Positions 8,692 to 16,802 are shown, numbered from the stretch's first letter. The stretch is 64,000 bases of DNA from Sphingomonas sp. PP-CE-1G-424 (GCF_004341085.1 NZ_SLXW01000001.1:186001-250000); one strand, 5' to 3'. A program made the numbers and translations. Notes: generated from the sequence alone by a model not told the origin.

Positions 8692-9753
8692 CTAGCGCAG
8701 GCGCTTGGCAATCCGCATGACGTAGCCGATCACCTCGGCGACCGCCGCGTAATGTTCGGTCGGGATCGGCCGGTCGATCTCGACGCTGGCGTACAGCGCG
8801 CGCGCCAGCACGCGGTTCTCGACGATCGGCACGCCCGCCTGCGTCGCGATCTCGCGGATTTTGAGCGCGATCGTATCGACGCCCTTCGCCACCACTACCG
8901 GCGCGCCCATCCGACCGTGATCGTATTTCAGCGCGATCGCATAGTGCGTGGGGTTGGTGATGATCACGCTGGCGCCCGGCACCGCGGTCATCATCCGCCG
9001 TCGCGACCGCTGGATCGCGATCGAGCGGATTTTCGCCTTGATCTTGGGATCGCCCTCGCTCTGCTTGTGCTCGTCCTTGATCTCCTGAAGCGACATCTTC
9101 AGCTTCGAGAACCAGGTGCGGCGCTGCCAGATCAGATCGGCCAGCGCGATCGCGCCGACCGGTACCGCGACCGTCTTGACCAGCATCACGACCAGTCCCG
9201 CGGCGGTCGTCCCGATATCCGCCGCATCCGCACCGACCAGGCTGTCGAGCGCATTCGCGCGCGGCCACAACGCCCACACCGCGACCCCGACGATCACCGA
9301 CAGTTTCGCCAGCGTCTTGGCGAACTCGACCAGCGCCTGCTTGCCGAACAATTTTTTGGCGCCCGAGATCGGCGACAGCTTGCTCCATTTGGGCGATACC
9401 CGCGACCATGAGATCGTCGGCCGCCCGTGCATCACGCCGCCGAGAATCGCGAACGCGACCAGCGCGCCGAACAGCGGTGCGAAGACCACGCCGATCTGAA
9501 AGATGATCCCGCTGGCGATGTTCTGCGCACCGTCCGGCGCGAGCGAATAATCCTCCGCCTGCCCCCATAGCCGCACCAGCATCGTCGCCAATCGCGAGAA
9601 CGCGTGGACACCGAGACCACCCATGACCGCCAGCATCGCCGCGAAGATCGCCGCATGCCGCATCTCCGGCGCGCTCGGCAGATCGCCCTTCTTGCGCGCA
9701 TCCTCGAGCCGCTTGCCGGTCGGGTCATGCGTCTTCTGATCCTTGTCCGCCAT
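8692..9753 (-). CDS. flhB: Flagellar export switch protein FlhB
   Basis: Inner-membrane component of the flagellar type III export gate that switches export specificity from rod/hook to filament proteins. 353 residues: hydrophilic start (PTGKRLEDARKKGDLP), four membrane helices to about residue 215, then a cytoplasmic domain with the self-cleavage motif NPTH inside VIITNPTHYAIALKYD. Final gene of the minus-strand run flgC-fliE-fliQ-fliR-flhB, 3 bases after fliR. Length and motifs are intact. Confidence 0.96.
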   Translation of the reverse strand: MADKDQKTHDPTGKRLEDARKKGDLPSAPEMRHAAIFAAMLAVMGGLGVHAFSRLATMLVRLWGQAEDYSLAPDGAQNIASGIIFQIGVVFAPLFGALVAFAILGGVMHGRPTISWSRVSPKWSKLSPISGAKKLFGKQALVEFAKTLAKLSVIVGVAVWALWPRANALDSLVGADAADIGTTAAGLVVMLVKTVAVPVGAIALADLIWQRRTWFSKLKMSLQEIKDEHKQSEGDPKIKAKIRSIAIQRSRRRMMTAVPGASVIITNPTHYAIALKYDHGRMGAPVVVAKGVDTIALKIREIATQAGVPIVENRVLARALYASVEIDRPIPTEHYAAVAEVIGYVMRIAKRLR

Positions 9754-9756
9754 CGA

Positions 9757-10521
9757 TCAGCCCCAACCCGCCTGGATCCAGCTGCCCATCGACGCCGCGA
9801 ACACCGTCAGCATCACGCCGAGCAGCGTCGAGAACAGCGCGAGGCCGAACAGCAGGTTGAGCGGTTGCGCGACGAAGAAGATCTGGATCGCGGGGGCCAG
9901 CCGCGCGGACAGGCCGAGCGCGACGTTGAAGACGATCCCGTAGACGATCATCGGTGCGGCCAGGCTGACGCCGAGCGCCATCGACCGGCTGACTGTCTTG
10001 ACCGCAAGCGCCGCGAAATCACCCGCCGCCGGCACACCGCCGACCGGGAACACGTCATAGGACCGCACGATCGCGGCGATCCAGAGATGATGGACGAGCA
10101 GCGCCATGCAGATCACGCCGGCGGCGACGCCGACGAATTTCGACAGGATGCTGGCCTGCCCGCCCTGCGAGCTGTCGGCGACGATCGCCGAGGTCAGTCC
10201 GACCTGAAGGCTGGCGATCGACCCGGCGATCGCCATCGCCATGAACATGATCCGCACCAGCATGCCGAGGCCGAGGCCGGTCAGCAACTCGCACAGGATC
10301 ACGCCCGGCAGCGCATCGATGTTCTGCGTCACCGACTGGACGTGCGGCGAGAGAATACCCCACAGCCCTGCGGTCATCCCGAACGCGATCATCAGCCGGA
10401 TTCGCGCGGGGATCGCATCCTCCGAAAAGACCGGCAGGACCATCAGCACCGCGCCGACCCGCGCGAACAGCACGAGAAACGCGACCGCCCAGATCGGGAT
10501 GCCGTTGAGCGTGTCAGCCAT
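9757..10521 (-). CDS. fliR: Flagellar export gate protein FliR
   Basis: Membrane protein of 254 residues that forms, with FliP and FliQ, the core export gate. Start MADTLNGIPIWAVAFLVLFA at 10521, overlapping the fliQ end by 8 bases. Hydrophobic throughout with six probable membrane spans, and the FliR-typical stretches FARVGAVLMVLPVFS and PARIRLMIAFG near the N-terminus. Upstream fliQ and downstream flhB confirm the identity. Confidence 0.94.
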   Translation of the reverse strand: MADTLNGIPIWAVAFLVLFARVGAVLMVLPVFSEDAIPARIRLMIAFGMTAGLWGILSPHVQSVTQNIDALPGVILCELLTGLGLGMLVRIMFMAMAIAGSIASLQVGLTSAIVADSSQGGQASILSKFVGVAAGVICMALLVHHLWIAAIVRSYDVFPVGGVPAAGDFAALAVKTVSRSMALGVSLAAPMIVYGIVFNVALGLSARLAPAIQIFFVAQPLNLLFGLALFSTLLGVMLTVFAASMGSWIQAGWG

Positions 10522-10777
10522 GGATGATGCGGTCGGCGACGAGGTGCGTGAAATCGGCCATCGCATGCCCCATCATCGGCAGCGTGAGCATGAGCACGAC
10601 GCCCATCGCGACCAGTTTCGGGACGAAGGTCAGCGTCTGCTCCTGCACCTGAGTCAGCGCCTGCATGAGGCTGACCGCGACGCCGACGATGAGCGCGGTC
10701 AGCAGCAACGGTCCGCAGACCGTCAGCACGACGACGAGCGCGGACCGCGTGATTTCGATGACGTCGGTCGGCGACAT
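10514..10777 (-). CDS. fliQ: Flagellar export gate protein FliQ
   Basis: Small two-helix membrane protein of 87 residues, the usual FliQ length. Helix one is around ALVVVLTVCGPLLLTALIVG, then the conserved SLMQALTQVQEQTLTFVPK turn, then a second helix with MGVVLMLTLPMMG. Its last bases overlap the fliR start. One base separates it from fliE upstream. Confidence 0.95.
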   Translation of the reverse strand: MSPTDVIEITRSALVVVLTVCGPLLLTALIVGVAVSLMQALTQVQEQTLTFVPKLVAMGVVLMLTLPMMGHAMADFTHLVADRIIHG

Positions 10778-10778
10778 G

Positions 10779-11108
10779 TCAGATCTGCATCCGCATGATG
10801 TCGGAATAGGCGCTGACCACGCGGTCGCGCACCGCGACGACGGTGTCGAGCGCGGTTTCCGCCGCGCCCATCGCGGTGACGACGTCGATCAGGTCGCCCT
10901 TGCCCGCGACCTGCTTCGCGCTCGCGGATTCAGCGGCGCGCATTGAGCCTGCCGCATCCCCGACGAGGTGTTCGACCATGTCGCCGAACCCGCCTGCACC
11001 CGAGCTCGCGCCGACGCCGCCGGCCTTGCCGAGCAACCCGCCCGAGTCCTTGCCGATACCAAGCGCCCGGCCATAGGCGGAGGTCGCATCCAATGCTCCG
11101 ATGGACAT
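10779..11108 (-). CDS. fliE: Flagellar hook-basal body protein FliE
   Basis: Protein of 109 residues that joins the MS ring to the rod. A Gly/Ser/Ala-rich N-terminal half (about 1-45) is followed by the conserved helical C-terminus, including the family-typical KGDLIDVVTAMGAAETALDT and ending VSAYSDIMRMQI. Lies between flgC and fliQ with almost no gaps. Confidence 0.92.
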   Translation of the reverse strand: MSIGALDATSAYGRALGIGKDSGGLLGKAGGVGASSGAGGFGDMVEHLVGDAAGSMRAAESASAKQVAGKGDLIDVVTAMGAAETALDTVVAVRDRVVSAYSDIMRMQI

Positions 11109-11120
11109 CGTTGTTCGTCC

Positions 11121-11528
11121 TTACTTCAAAAGGTCTATGGTGCGCATCGTCAGGCTCTTGGCCGCTTCGATGGCGTTGAGATTGGCTTCGTAGGCGCGTT
11201 GTGCGGCCTTCATGTCGGCCACTTCGATCAGCGGATTGACGTTCGGCATCAGCACATAGCCCTTGGCATCGGCGGCCGGACTGCCCGGCTGATAGGCGCG
11301 CTGGAAGGCGGTCTTGTCGGCGTCGACCGAGCGGATCTTGACGCCGTTCGTGCCGTTCGCGCGATCGACGTCGGCACTGAAGCTCGCGACCCGCCGACGA
11401 TAGGGATCGCCGCCGGGCGATGCCGATACGGAGTCCGCATTGGCGAGGTTTTCGGCAATGACGCGCATCCGCAACGACTGCGCGCGCAGTCCGGATGCCG
11501 ACACCTGTACCGCGTCGGTCAGGTCCAT
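11121..11528 (-). CDS. flgC: Flagellar basal-body rod protein FlgC
   Basis: Proximal rod subunit of 135 residues. The ATG at 11528 is preceded by GGAGACAATC. The N-terminal rod motif SASGLRAQSLRMRVIAENLA and the C-terminal block PLIEVADMKAAQRAYEANLN are both present, the latter shared by rod and hook proteins. First gene of the five-gene minus-strand export/rod unit. No flgB or flgF/G is seen in the window, so they must lie elsewhere. Confidence 0.95.
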   Translation of the reverse strand: MDLTDAVQVSASGLRAQSLRMRVIAENLANADSVSASPGGDPYRRRVASFSADVDRANGTNGVKIRSVDADKTAFQRAYQPGSPAADAKGYVLMPNVNPLIEVADMKAAQRAYEANLNAIEAAKSLTMRTIDLLK

Positions 11529-11644
11529 GATTGTCTCCGTCGGGCACCGTGATGGCACCCACCTTTCCCTAATAGGCAAAAAGTTCCGGCCCCGGTCGGG
11601 ACCCGGCAATTCTTTCCTATGATGGCCTCAAGGAAGGAACATTC

Positions 11645-11881
11645 ATGTCCGTACTCGAGGATATCACCATCGATCTGTCGATCGTCCTGGGATCGACCAA
11701 TCTGCCGATCCGCCAGATCCTGGCGATGGGGCGCGGCGCGATGATCGCGCTGGATTGCGGTCACGACGACCCGACCCTGGTCTATGTCAACGGCAAGCTG
11801 GTCGCGAAGGGCCGCGTGCTGGTCGACGAAGACCAGATGTCGCTCGAAGTGACCCAGGTCATCCCGCGGGAGCATCGTTGA
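11645..11881 (+). CDS. fliN: Flagellar motor switch protein FliN
   Basis: C-ring protein of 78 residues consisting of only the SpoA domain; short FliN proteins without an N-terminal extension are known. Visible blocks: ITIDLSIVLGSTNLPIRQIL, then LVYVNGKLVAKGRVLVDEDQ. An AAGGAAGGAAC stretch lies just before the ATG. Its TGA overlaps the fliO ATG by one base (TGATG), so fliN-fliO-fliP are likely translationally coupled. Divergent from flgC across 116 bases. Confidence 0.93.
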   Translation: MSVLEDITIDLSIVLGSTNLPIRQILAMGRGAMIALDCGHDDPTLVYVNGKLVAKGRVLVDEDQMSLEVTQVIPREHR

Positions 11882-12246
11882 TGGATATCGCCGCGCTGCT
11901 GCGGACGATGGGCGGTCTCGGCGTCGTGCTGGGCATGCTCGCGGCCGCGCTGTGGCTGGTCCGCCGCTACGATATCGCGCTGCCCGGCCGGGTCGGCGTC
12001 AAGCTCGGCCGCCGCGTCGAGCTGGTCGAACGCATCCAGATCGACGGCAAGCGGTCGATCATCCTCGTCCGCCGCGACGACCGCGAACATCTGTTCGTGC
12101 TCCACCCCGACCGCGCCACCATCCTCGAAACGCGCATCGTTCGTGCGGACGAGGAGGCGCAGGCGATCGCCGATCTCGAACAGGCGGAAGGCTCGCACAG
12201 TCCCGTGCTGTGCAAGTCACTCGAAGAGGCGTGGTTCAATGCGTAA
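11881..12246 (+). CDS. fliO: Flagellar biosynthesis protein FliO
   Basis: Small membrane protein of 121 residues with one N-terminal helix (GGLGVVLGMLAAALWLVRRY) and a basic cytoplasmic tail containing the FliO-like block ELVERIQIDGKRSIILVRRD. FliO helps assemble FliP into the export gate, and the gene directly precedes fliP, overlapping it by 8 bases. The family is poorly conserved; the fliN-fliO-fliP context makes the call firm. Confidence 0.88.
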   Translation: MDIAALLRTMGGLGVVLGMLAAALWLVRRYDIALPGRVGVKLGRRVELVERIQIDGKRSIILVRRDDREHLFVLHPDRATILETRIVRADEEAQAIADLEQAEGSHSPVLCKSLEEAWFNA

Positions 12247-12976
12247 GCGCAGCGCAGTGGCGCTCATACTCGGCGCGGCGATGCTGTTTGCACCGACCGC
12301 GGCGATGGCGCAGAGCGCATCGGTGACGTTCGGCCAGGGCAGTCTGTCGGCGCGCGCGATCCAGCTCATCCTGATGCTCACGGTGCTGAGCCTCGCGCCG
12401 GGCATCCTGATGACCGTCACGTCGTTCACGCGCATCGTCGTCGCGCTGTCGTTGCTCCGCACCGGACTCGGCGCGCAGGGCGTGCCGCCCAACCCCGTCA
12501 TCATCAGTCTGTCGCTGTTCCTGTCGTTCTTTGTGATGGCGCCGACCTTCGAACAGGCGTGGCATGACGGCGTCCAGCCGTACACCGCAGGAAAGATCCA
12601 GGAGACCCAAGCCTTCGACCGGACCATCGAGCCGTTCCGCCGCTTCATGCTGTCCCAGGTCCGCGATCAGGATCTCGCGCTGTTCACCGAACTCGCGCAC
12701 AAGCCACCGGTCGCGCGGGCCGACACCGGCCTGTCGACGCTGATGCCGGCGTTCATGATCTCGGAATTGCGCCGCGCGTTCGAGATCGGTTTTCTACTGC
12801 TGATCCCGTTCCTCGTGATCGACCTCGCGGTTGCGGCAGTATTGATGGCGATGGGCATGATGATGCTACCACCGCCAACGATATCGCTACCAATGAAGAT
12901 CATCTTTTTTGTCTTGGTCGACGGATGGGCTCTAGTCGCCGGATCCCTGGTAAAAAGCTTCGGCACCGGCGCGTGA
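12239..12976 (+). CDS. fliP: Flagellar export gate protein FliP
   Basis: Core of the flagellar export gate, 245 residues, with a cleavable N-terminal signal (MRKRSAVALILGAAMLFAP). Family motifs are intact: LAPGILMTVTSFTRIVVALS, GVPPNPVIISLSLFLSFFVM, and PAFMISELRRAFEIGFLLLI. Ends MMMLPPPTISLPMK then a final helix. The ATG at 12239 lies inside the end of fliO. Last flagellar gene on this side. Confidence 0.95.
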   Translation: MRKRSAVALILGAAMLFAPTAAMAQSASVTFGQGSLSARAIQLILMLTVLSLAPGILMTVTSFTRIVVALSLLRTGLGAQGVPPNPVIISLSLFLSFFVMAPTFEQAWHDGVQPYTAGKIQETQAFDRTIEPFRRFMLSQVRDQDLALFTELAHKPPVARADTGLSTLMPAFMISELRRAFEIGFLLLIPFLVIDLAVAAVLMAMGMMMLPPPTISLPMKIIFFVLVDGWALVAGSLVKSFGTGA

Positions 12977-12993
12977 GGAATTTATTTACAACC

Positions 12994-13008
12994 TATGTTA
13001 ATAACATA
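12994..13008. promoter_or_regulatory. Perfect 15-bp palindrome upstream of the LuxR-type gene
   Basis: TATGTTAATAACATA reads the same on both strands around a central A-T pair. It sits in an unusually AT-rich patch (about 12980-13040) between fliP and the LuxR-type gene, about 77 bases upstream of that start codon. Size, symmetry and position suit an operator bound by a dimeric regulator, perhaps the LuxR-type protein itself. Confidence 0.5.
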
Positions 13009-13084
13009 AATTAGATATCTTATAGTGATCTGATGACATAAACGCCGGATTTCCGTTACATGCGGGCACAAAGGGGAACCGGCG

Positions 13085-13849
13085 ATGCGTAATACTGCTG
13101 CTACCGTCCGCCTGACCGATCGTTCGGACGACGGCACCACGGACTGTTCGGCCATTCCCGTAGCCGCGGCCACAATCGATTGTGTTTTGCCCGCACCGTG
13201 CAGCAAGGGGGGAGATCCCTTGGGACCCCCGATCTGGAGCCCGTTCGGCGCCGACGCTGCGCTACCGATATACGTCGCAGGCGACGCCATCGCGTTGCCG
13301 CTCCAGGGCCTTTCGGCGATCGCGGCAGATCTTAAGACGTTTGCGATGCATCACGACCCGGCGCTGGCAGCGATCCTGTTGATCAACGTCAGCCGCCCGG
13401 CCGTCGACGAATTCATGATCCTGAAGGACATCGTCGAACGCCAGTCCGCGGTCGTCCCGATCGTTATCGTCGATACCTGCGAAACCAATCTTGCCGTCGA
13501 ATTGATGAAAGCCGGCGCGACCGACGTTCTCGAGTCGCCGGTCGACGCCAGGCAGCTGCTGCGTGCGCTCGCCGCCGCGGTCGAGCGCACGCAGCAGCGT
13601 GACGACGTAGGGGCCGCGACCCGCCTTGCGCGCGCGCGGATCGACAGCTTGTCGCCCCGCGAACGCTCGGTCTTCAATGGCCTGATCGGCGGTTGGCCGA
13701 ACAAGATCATCGCCAGCCGGCTCGCGCTCAGCCCCCGCACCGTCGAGATCCACCGCGCCAAGATGATGACGAAGCTCAAGCTCCGGACCGTGGCGCAGGT
13801 GCTGCAACTCGCCTTCACGGCAAGGGTCACGTTCGAGGACACCGAATGA
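13085..13849 (+). CDS. LuxR-type regulator with degenerate receiver domain
   Basis: Transcription factor of 254 residues with a FixJ/NarL-type C-terminal helix-turn-helix (about 185-245: LSPRERSVFNGLIGGWPNKI, then LSPRTVEIHRAKMMTKL). The middle (about 60-168) has a receiver-like pattern, but the phosphoacceptor position in the third strand reads LLINVSRP, with Asn101 instead of Asp, and the usual Lys is Ser151 in LESPVD. It therefore probably does not use aspartyl phosphorylation. The first 55 residues are not recognised. AAGGGG precedes the ATG. It follows the flagellar genes and precedes an HD-GYP gene; a role in motility control is inference. Confidence 0.8.
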   Translation: MRNTAATVRLTDRSDDGTTDCSAIPVAAATIDCVLPAPCSKGGDPLGPPIWSPFGADAALPIYVAGDAIALPLQGLSAIAADLKTFAMHHDPALAAILLINVSRPAVDEFMILKDIVERQSAVVPIVIVDTCETNLAVELMKAGATDVLESPVDARQLLRALAAAVERTQQRDDVGAATRLARARIDSLSPRERSVFNGLIGGWPNKIIASRLALSPRTVEIHRAKMMTKLKLRTVAQVLQLAFTARVTFEDTE

Positions 13850-13871
13850 CGGATCGCCTGCACGGGGACGG

Positions 13872-14036
13872 ATGGGGATACGCGAAACTCTTCTGATCCG
13901 CGGGATGCTGCTCGCTGAGCGGCGGTCGGTCACAAGGCTCGACGGGCTCCTCGCCGACGATCGCGATCTTGCCTTCGAACTAGCACTGCAGTCGCACGCG
14001 CGGCGTAGGCCCGTCTGCACGAACGCGCGGAACTAG
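13872..14036 (+). CDS. Possible small protein of 54 residues
   Basis: An ATG at 13872 opens 55 codons to a TAG, giving a basic peptide starting MGIRETLLIRGMLLAERR. It sits in the 325-base gap between the LuxR-type gene and the HD-GYP gene, where no other gene fits. There is a GGGGACGG stretch before the ATG. I recognise no family, and a frame this short may be chance. The rest of the gap (14037-14174) shows only the ribosome binding site of the next gene. Confidence 0.25.
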   Translation: MGIRETLLIRGMLLAERRSVTRLDGLLADDRDLAFELALQSHARRRPVCTNARN

Positions 14037-14174
14037 GTTCGGCGCAATACTGGAATACACGCCCGTTCAATCAGACCAGCGACACGATTGTAAGTAAATC
14101 GCGCGAGGCGGACGGTAACGGCATAACGCTTCCTTCATGCCTGTATCCCAGAAGTGCTTGAAAGGAGACAGGAC

Positions 14175-15479
14175 GTGTTGCGACGCATTCGGCGCGACCA
14201 GGTAACGCTTGGCATGTTCGTGCACCGGTTCGAAGGATCCTGGCTCGACCATCCCTTCTGGCTTCCGCGTTTTCACCTGACCGACGCGAAAGATCTCGCA
14301 CGCATTCGCGAAAGCTCCGTCACCGGCGTCGTTATCGACGAAGGACGGGGCTTGGCGCTCGATAGCGCCGATAACGGGGCTGCGAGCGAGGATGGCGACG
14401 ACTCGGTCGCCGGGCCCGAACTGCTGTCTCCACCGCTGCTCGCCGTTCAACGACGGCACGGTTTCGCGGAGGAACGGGAACGCGCCGTAGCGCTCGTCAA
14501 GCATTCCGCGCGTGAGATCAAGCGCCTGTTCGCCGAAGCGCATGCCGGCGAGAAGGTCCGGCTGACTGCGTTCGCGCCGCTGGTGGCGGAGGTGATGGCC
14601 TCCGTGGCGCGCAATCCCTATGCGCTCATCGCCGTCACGAGACTGAAGAAGCTGGACGAATACACGTATGTGCATTCGCTCGCGGTGAGCGCGTTGATGA
14701 CGAGCTTTGCGCGGCATCTCGACATGCCGGAGAGCGAGGTCTTCGACTATGGTGTTGCCGGCATGGTGCACGACATCGGCAAGATCGTCGTCCCCAACAA
14801 GATCCTGCAGAAGCCGGGTCCGCTGACCGACGCCGAATTCGCGCTCGTCCGCACCCATCCGGAGCAAGGCTATCGGCTACTCAGCCGGCATGCCGGTGCG
14901 TCGGCCGTCGTCCTGGACGTGTGTCGTCACCACCACGAACGGCTCGACGGTTCGGGGTATCCATACGGCCTCAAGGACGGTCAGATCAGCCGGGCCGCCC
15001 GCATCGCTGCAATCTGCGATGTCTACGACGCCTTGACCTCCAACCGCAGCTATAAGGCCGCCTGGAAAGCCGAGGAGGCGATCGGCCGCATGTACGACTG
15101 GGACGGGAATTTCGATCGCGAACTGCTTCTGGGTTTCATGAAGACGATCGGCGTCTACCCGCCCGGTCTGCTGGTGTATCTCAGTTCCAACCGGCTGGCC
15201 GTCACCATGCCCAACGACCGCCGAACGTCACGGCCAAAGGTCCGCGTCTTTTTCTGCGCACGCGAACGCACCCAATTGTCGCTGCTGGACCTCGTACTCG
15301 ACGATGATCTCGGGCATGACCAGATCGTTCGGGAAGAGTCACCGGTCGACTGGGGGATCACCGGCTGGCCACTCGTCGCCGAGCAGCTGGTGAGCGGGTG
15401 CGTCCCGAAGATCGTTTCAGTCCGTCCCGCAGGCACGAACTCCGACCGACCAGCACTCCACCTCGCCGACACTCGCTGA
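14175..15479 (+). CDS. HD-GYP domain protein, probable c-di-GMP phosphodiesterase
   Basis: Protein of 434 residues. The GTG at 14175 lies 7 bases after AAGGAG and yields MLRRIRRDQVTLGMFVHRFE, the start of the N-terminal DUF3391 domain that often precedes HD-GYP. The catalytic domain (about 150-330) retains VHSLAVSALM, HDIGK and the signature HHERLDGSGYP with its GYP triad, so c-di-GMP hydrolysis is expected. The last 100 residues form a poorly conserved tail. Together with the adjacent LuxR-type gene and the flagellar cluster it probably ties c-di-GMP to motility. Confidence 0.9.
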   Translation: MLRRIRRDQVTLGMFVHRFEGSWLDHPFWLPRFHLTDAKDLARIRESSVTGVVIDEGRGLALDSADNGAASEDGDDSVAGPELLSPPLLAVQRRHGFAEERERAVALVKHSAREIKRLFAEAHAGEKVRLTAFAPLVAEVMASVARNPYALIAVTRLKKLDEYTYVHSLAVSALMTSFARHLDMPESEVFDYGVAGMVHDIGKIVVPNKILQKPGPLTDAEFALVRTHPEQGYRLLSRHAGASAVVLDVCRHHHERLDGSGYPYGLKDGQISRAARIAAICDVYDALTSNRSYKAAWKAEEAIGRMYDWDGNFDRELLLGFMKTIGVYPPGLLVYLSSNRLAVTMPNDRRTSRPKVRVFFCARERTQLSLLDLVLDDDLGHDQIVREESPVDWGITGWPLVAEQLVSGCVPKIVSVRPAGTNSDRPALHLADTR

Positions 15480-15496
15480 TCGCTGATCAGCCTTAG

Positions 15497-15739
15497 CTGC
15501 GCAAATGGCCGCAAGCTCGCGCTGTCGTCGAGTGCCATGCGAATAGAAGGTCCAAAACCCCGATCGGAACGTCGCTGCCCGCCTCGGCAGCGGTGATCGT
15601 GCCCTTTTGGGACAAGGCCGCCGAAGCGCACGGCTTCCCCTGGGCCTATTGGCAGTTCGACAGCGATTTCATCGTCTACGATATCGATCACGACCGCTGG
15701 GTCGAGCCGATCCGACAGGCGCTGGTCGGCACGCCGTGA
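15497..15739 (+). pseudogene. C-terminal remnant of a GH5-type cellulase
   Basis: A frame open from 15497 to TGA at 15737 has no plausible start, but its last 45 codons read VIVPFWDKAAEAHGFPWAYW followed by a segment ending in DRWVEPI..AL. This closely resembles the C-terminal end of glycoside hydrolase family 5 endoglucanases (GF.WAYW.F....VYD...W..P). The catalytic body is missing: immediately upstream is the end of the HD-GYP gene. I read it as a decayed gene tail left by a deletion. Confidence 0.6.
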
Positions 15740-15752
15740 GCAGGCCGATGAT

Positions 15753-16802
15753 CTAGCGCTGGTTCGAGACCGCGGCGGCGAAGCGCGGCGCTGGCGCCGG
15801 GTAGCCATCGATAAAGGTCCCACGCGCGACGTTGTGCGGGTGGTGCGGTGCCTCGGCGAGATCGAGGACGGGGGTGACGCAGGCATCGGTGCCGGCGAAA
15901 TGGTCCGCCCAGGCATCGCGCGGACGCGTGGCGAACGCGGCTTCGAACGCCGCCGTCATGTCGGGCCAGCGGGCGCGTTCGTGCTGTACCGTGCGCCAGT
16001 CCGCGACATCCAGCCCGGCGAGCAAGGCGGCGAAGAATTGTGGCTCGATCGCGCCGACCGCGACATGCTTGCCGTCCGCGCATGCGTAACAGCGGTAGAA
16101 GGGCGCGCCGCCGTCGAGCAGGTTGGCCGCGCGCCGGTCGTCCCACTGCCCCACTGCGCCGAGCGTGTAGAACAGGCTCGACAGCAACGCGGCGCCGTCG
16201 GTCATCGCCGCATCGACCACCCGGCCCGCTCCCCCGCCGCGTGCGGACAGCACACCCGCGACGACGCCGAGCGCGAGCATCATCGCCCCGCCGCCATAAT
16301 CGCCGACCAGATTGAGCGGCGGTATCGGACGCTCCGCCGGGCCGATCGCGTGCAGCACGCCGGTCAGCGCGAGATAGTTGATGTCGTGCCCTGCCTCCTG
16401 CGCCAGCGGTCCGGTCTGCCCCCAACCGGTCATCCGGCCGTAGACCAGCGTCGGATTGGCAGCATGGCAGTCCACGGGGCCAAGCCCGAGCCGTTCCATC
16501 ACGCCCGGCCGCGTCCCCTCCAGCAGCGCATCGGCGGTCGCGACAAGCGCCAGCGCATCGGCGCGCCCCACGGGCGTCTTGAGATCGAGTTCCACGGTCC
16601 GCCGTCCCCGCCCCAAGGCCGGCCCATCCGCGCTGGCGCTGTACGTGCGGCCCGGCCGGACGATGCGGACGATGTCCGCCCCCATGTCCCCAAGCATCAT
16701 CGCGGCGAAGGGTACCGGCCCGATCGCATCGAACTCGATGACCACGACGCCGACGAGCGGCCCTGCCCTCCCCGAACCTGTCTCTGCCTCGCTGTCGCCC
16801 AT
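15753..16802 (-). CDS. CaiB/BaiF-family CoA-transferase (alpha-methylacyl-CoA racemase-like)
   Basis: Class III CoA-transferase-fold protein of 349 residues. N-terminal GVVVIEFDAIGPVPFAAMML and GADIVRIVRPG match the family nucleotide-binding start, followed by the ELDLKTPVGRADAL block and the central GHDINYLALTGVLHAIGP with LVGDYGGGAMMLALG, typical of the racemase-like subgroup (AMACR). The substrate is not evident. The start at 16802 is preceded by a weak GGGAC. It is divergent from the antiporter gene, and neighbours give no pathway clue. Confidence 0.85.
   Translation of the reverse strand: MGDSEAETGSGRAGPLVGVVVIEFDAIGPVPFAAMMLGDMGADIVRIVRPGRTYSASADGPALGRGRRTVELDLKTPVGRADALALVATADALLEGTRPGVMERLGLGPVDCHAANPTLVYGRMTGWGQTGPLAQEAGHDINYLALTGVLHAIGPAERPIPPLNLVGDYGGGAMMLALGVVAGVLSARGGGAGRVVDAAMTDGAALLSSLFYTLGAVGQWDDRRAANLLDGGAPFYRCYACADGKHVAVGAIEPQFFAALLAGLDVADWRTVQHERARWPDMTAAFEAAFATRPRDAWADHFAGTDACVTPVLDLAEAPHHPHNVARGTFIDGYPAPAPRFAAAVSNQR

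Noticed and set aside
11529..11644. Possible sigma-54 promoters between flgC and fliN
   Set aside because: Looked for TGGCAC-N5-TTGC on both strands; the nearest GG/GC pairs have the wrong spacing.
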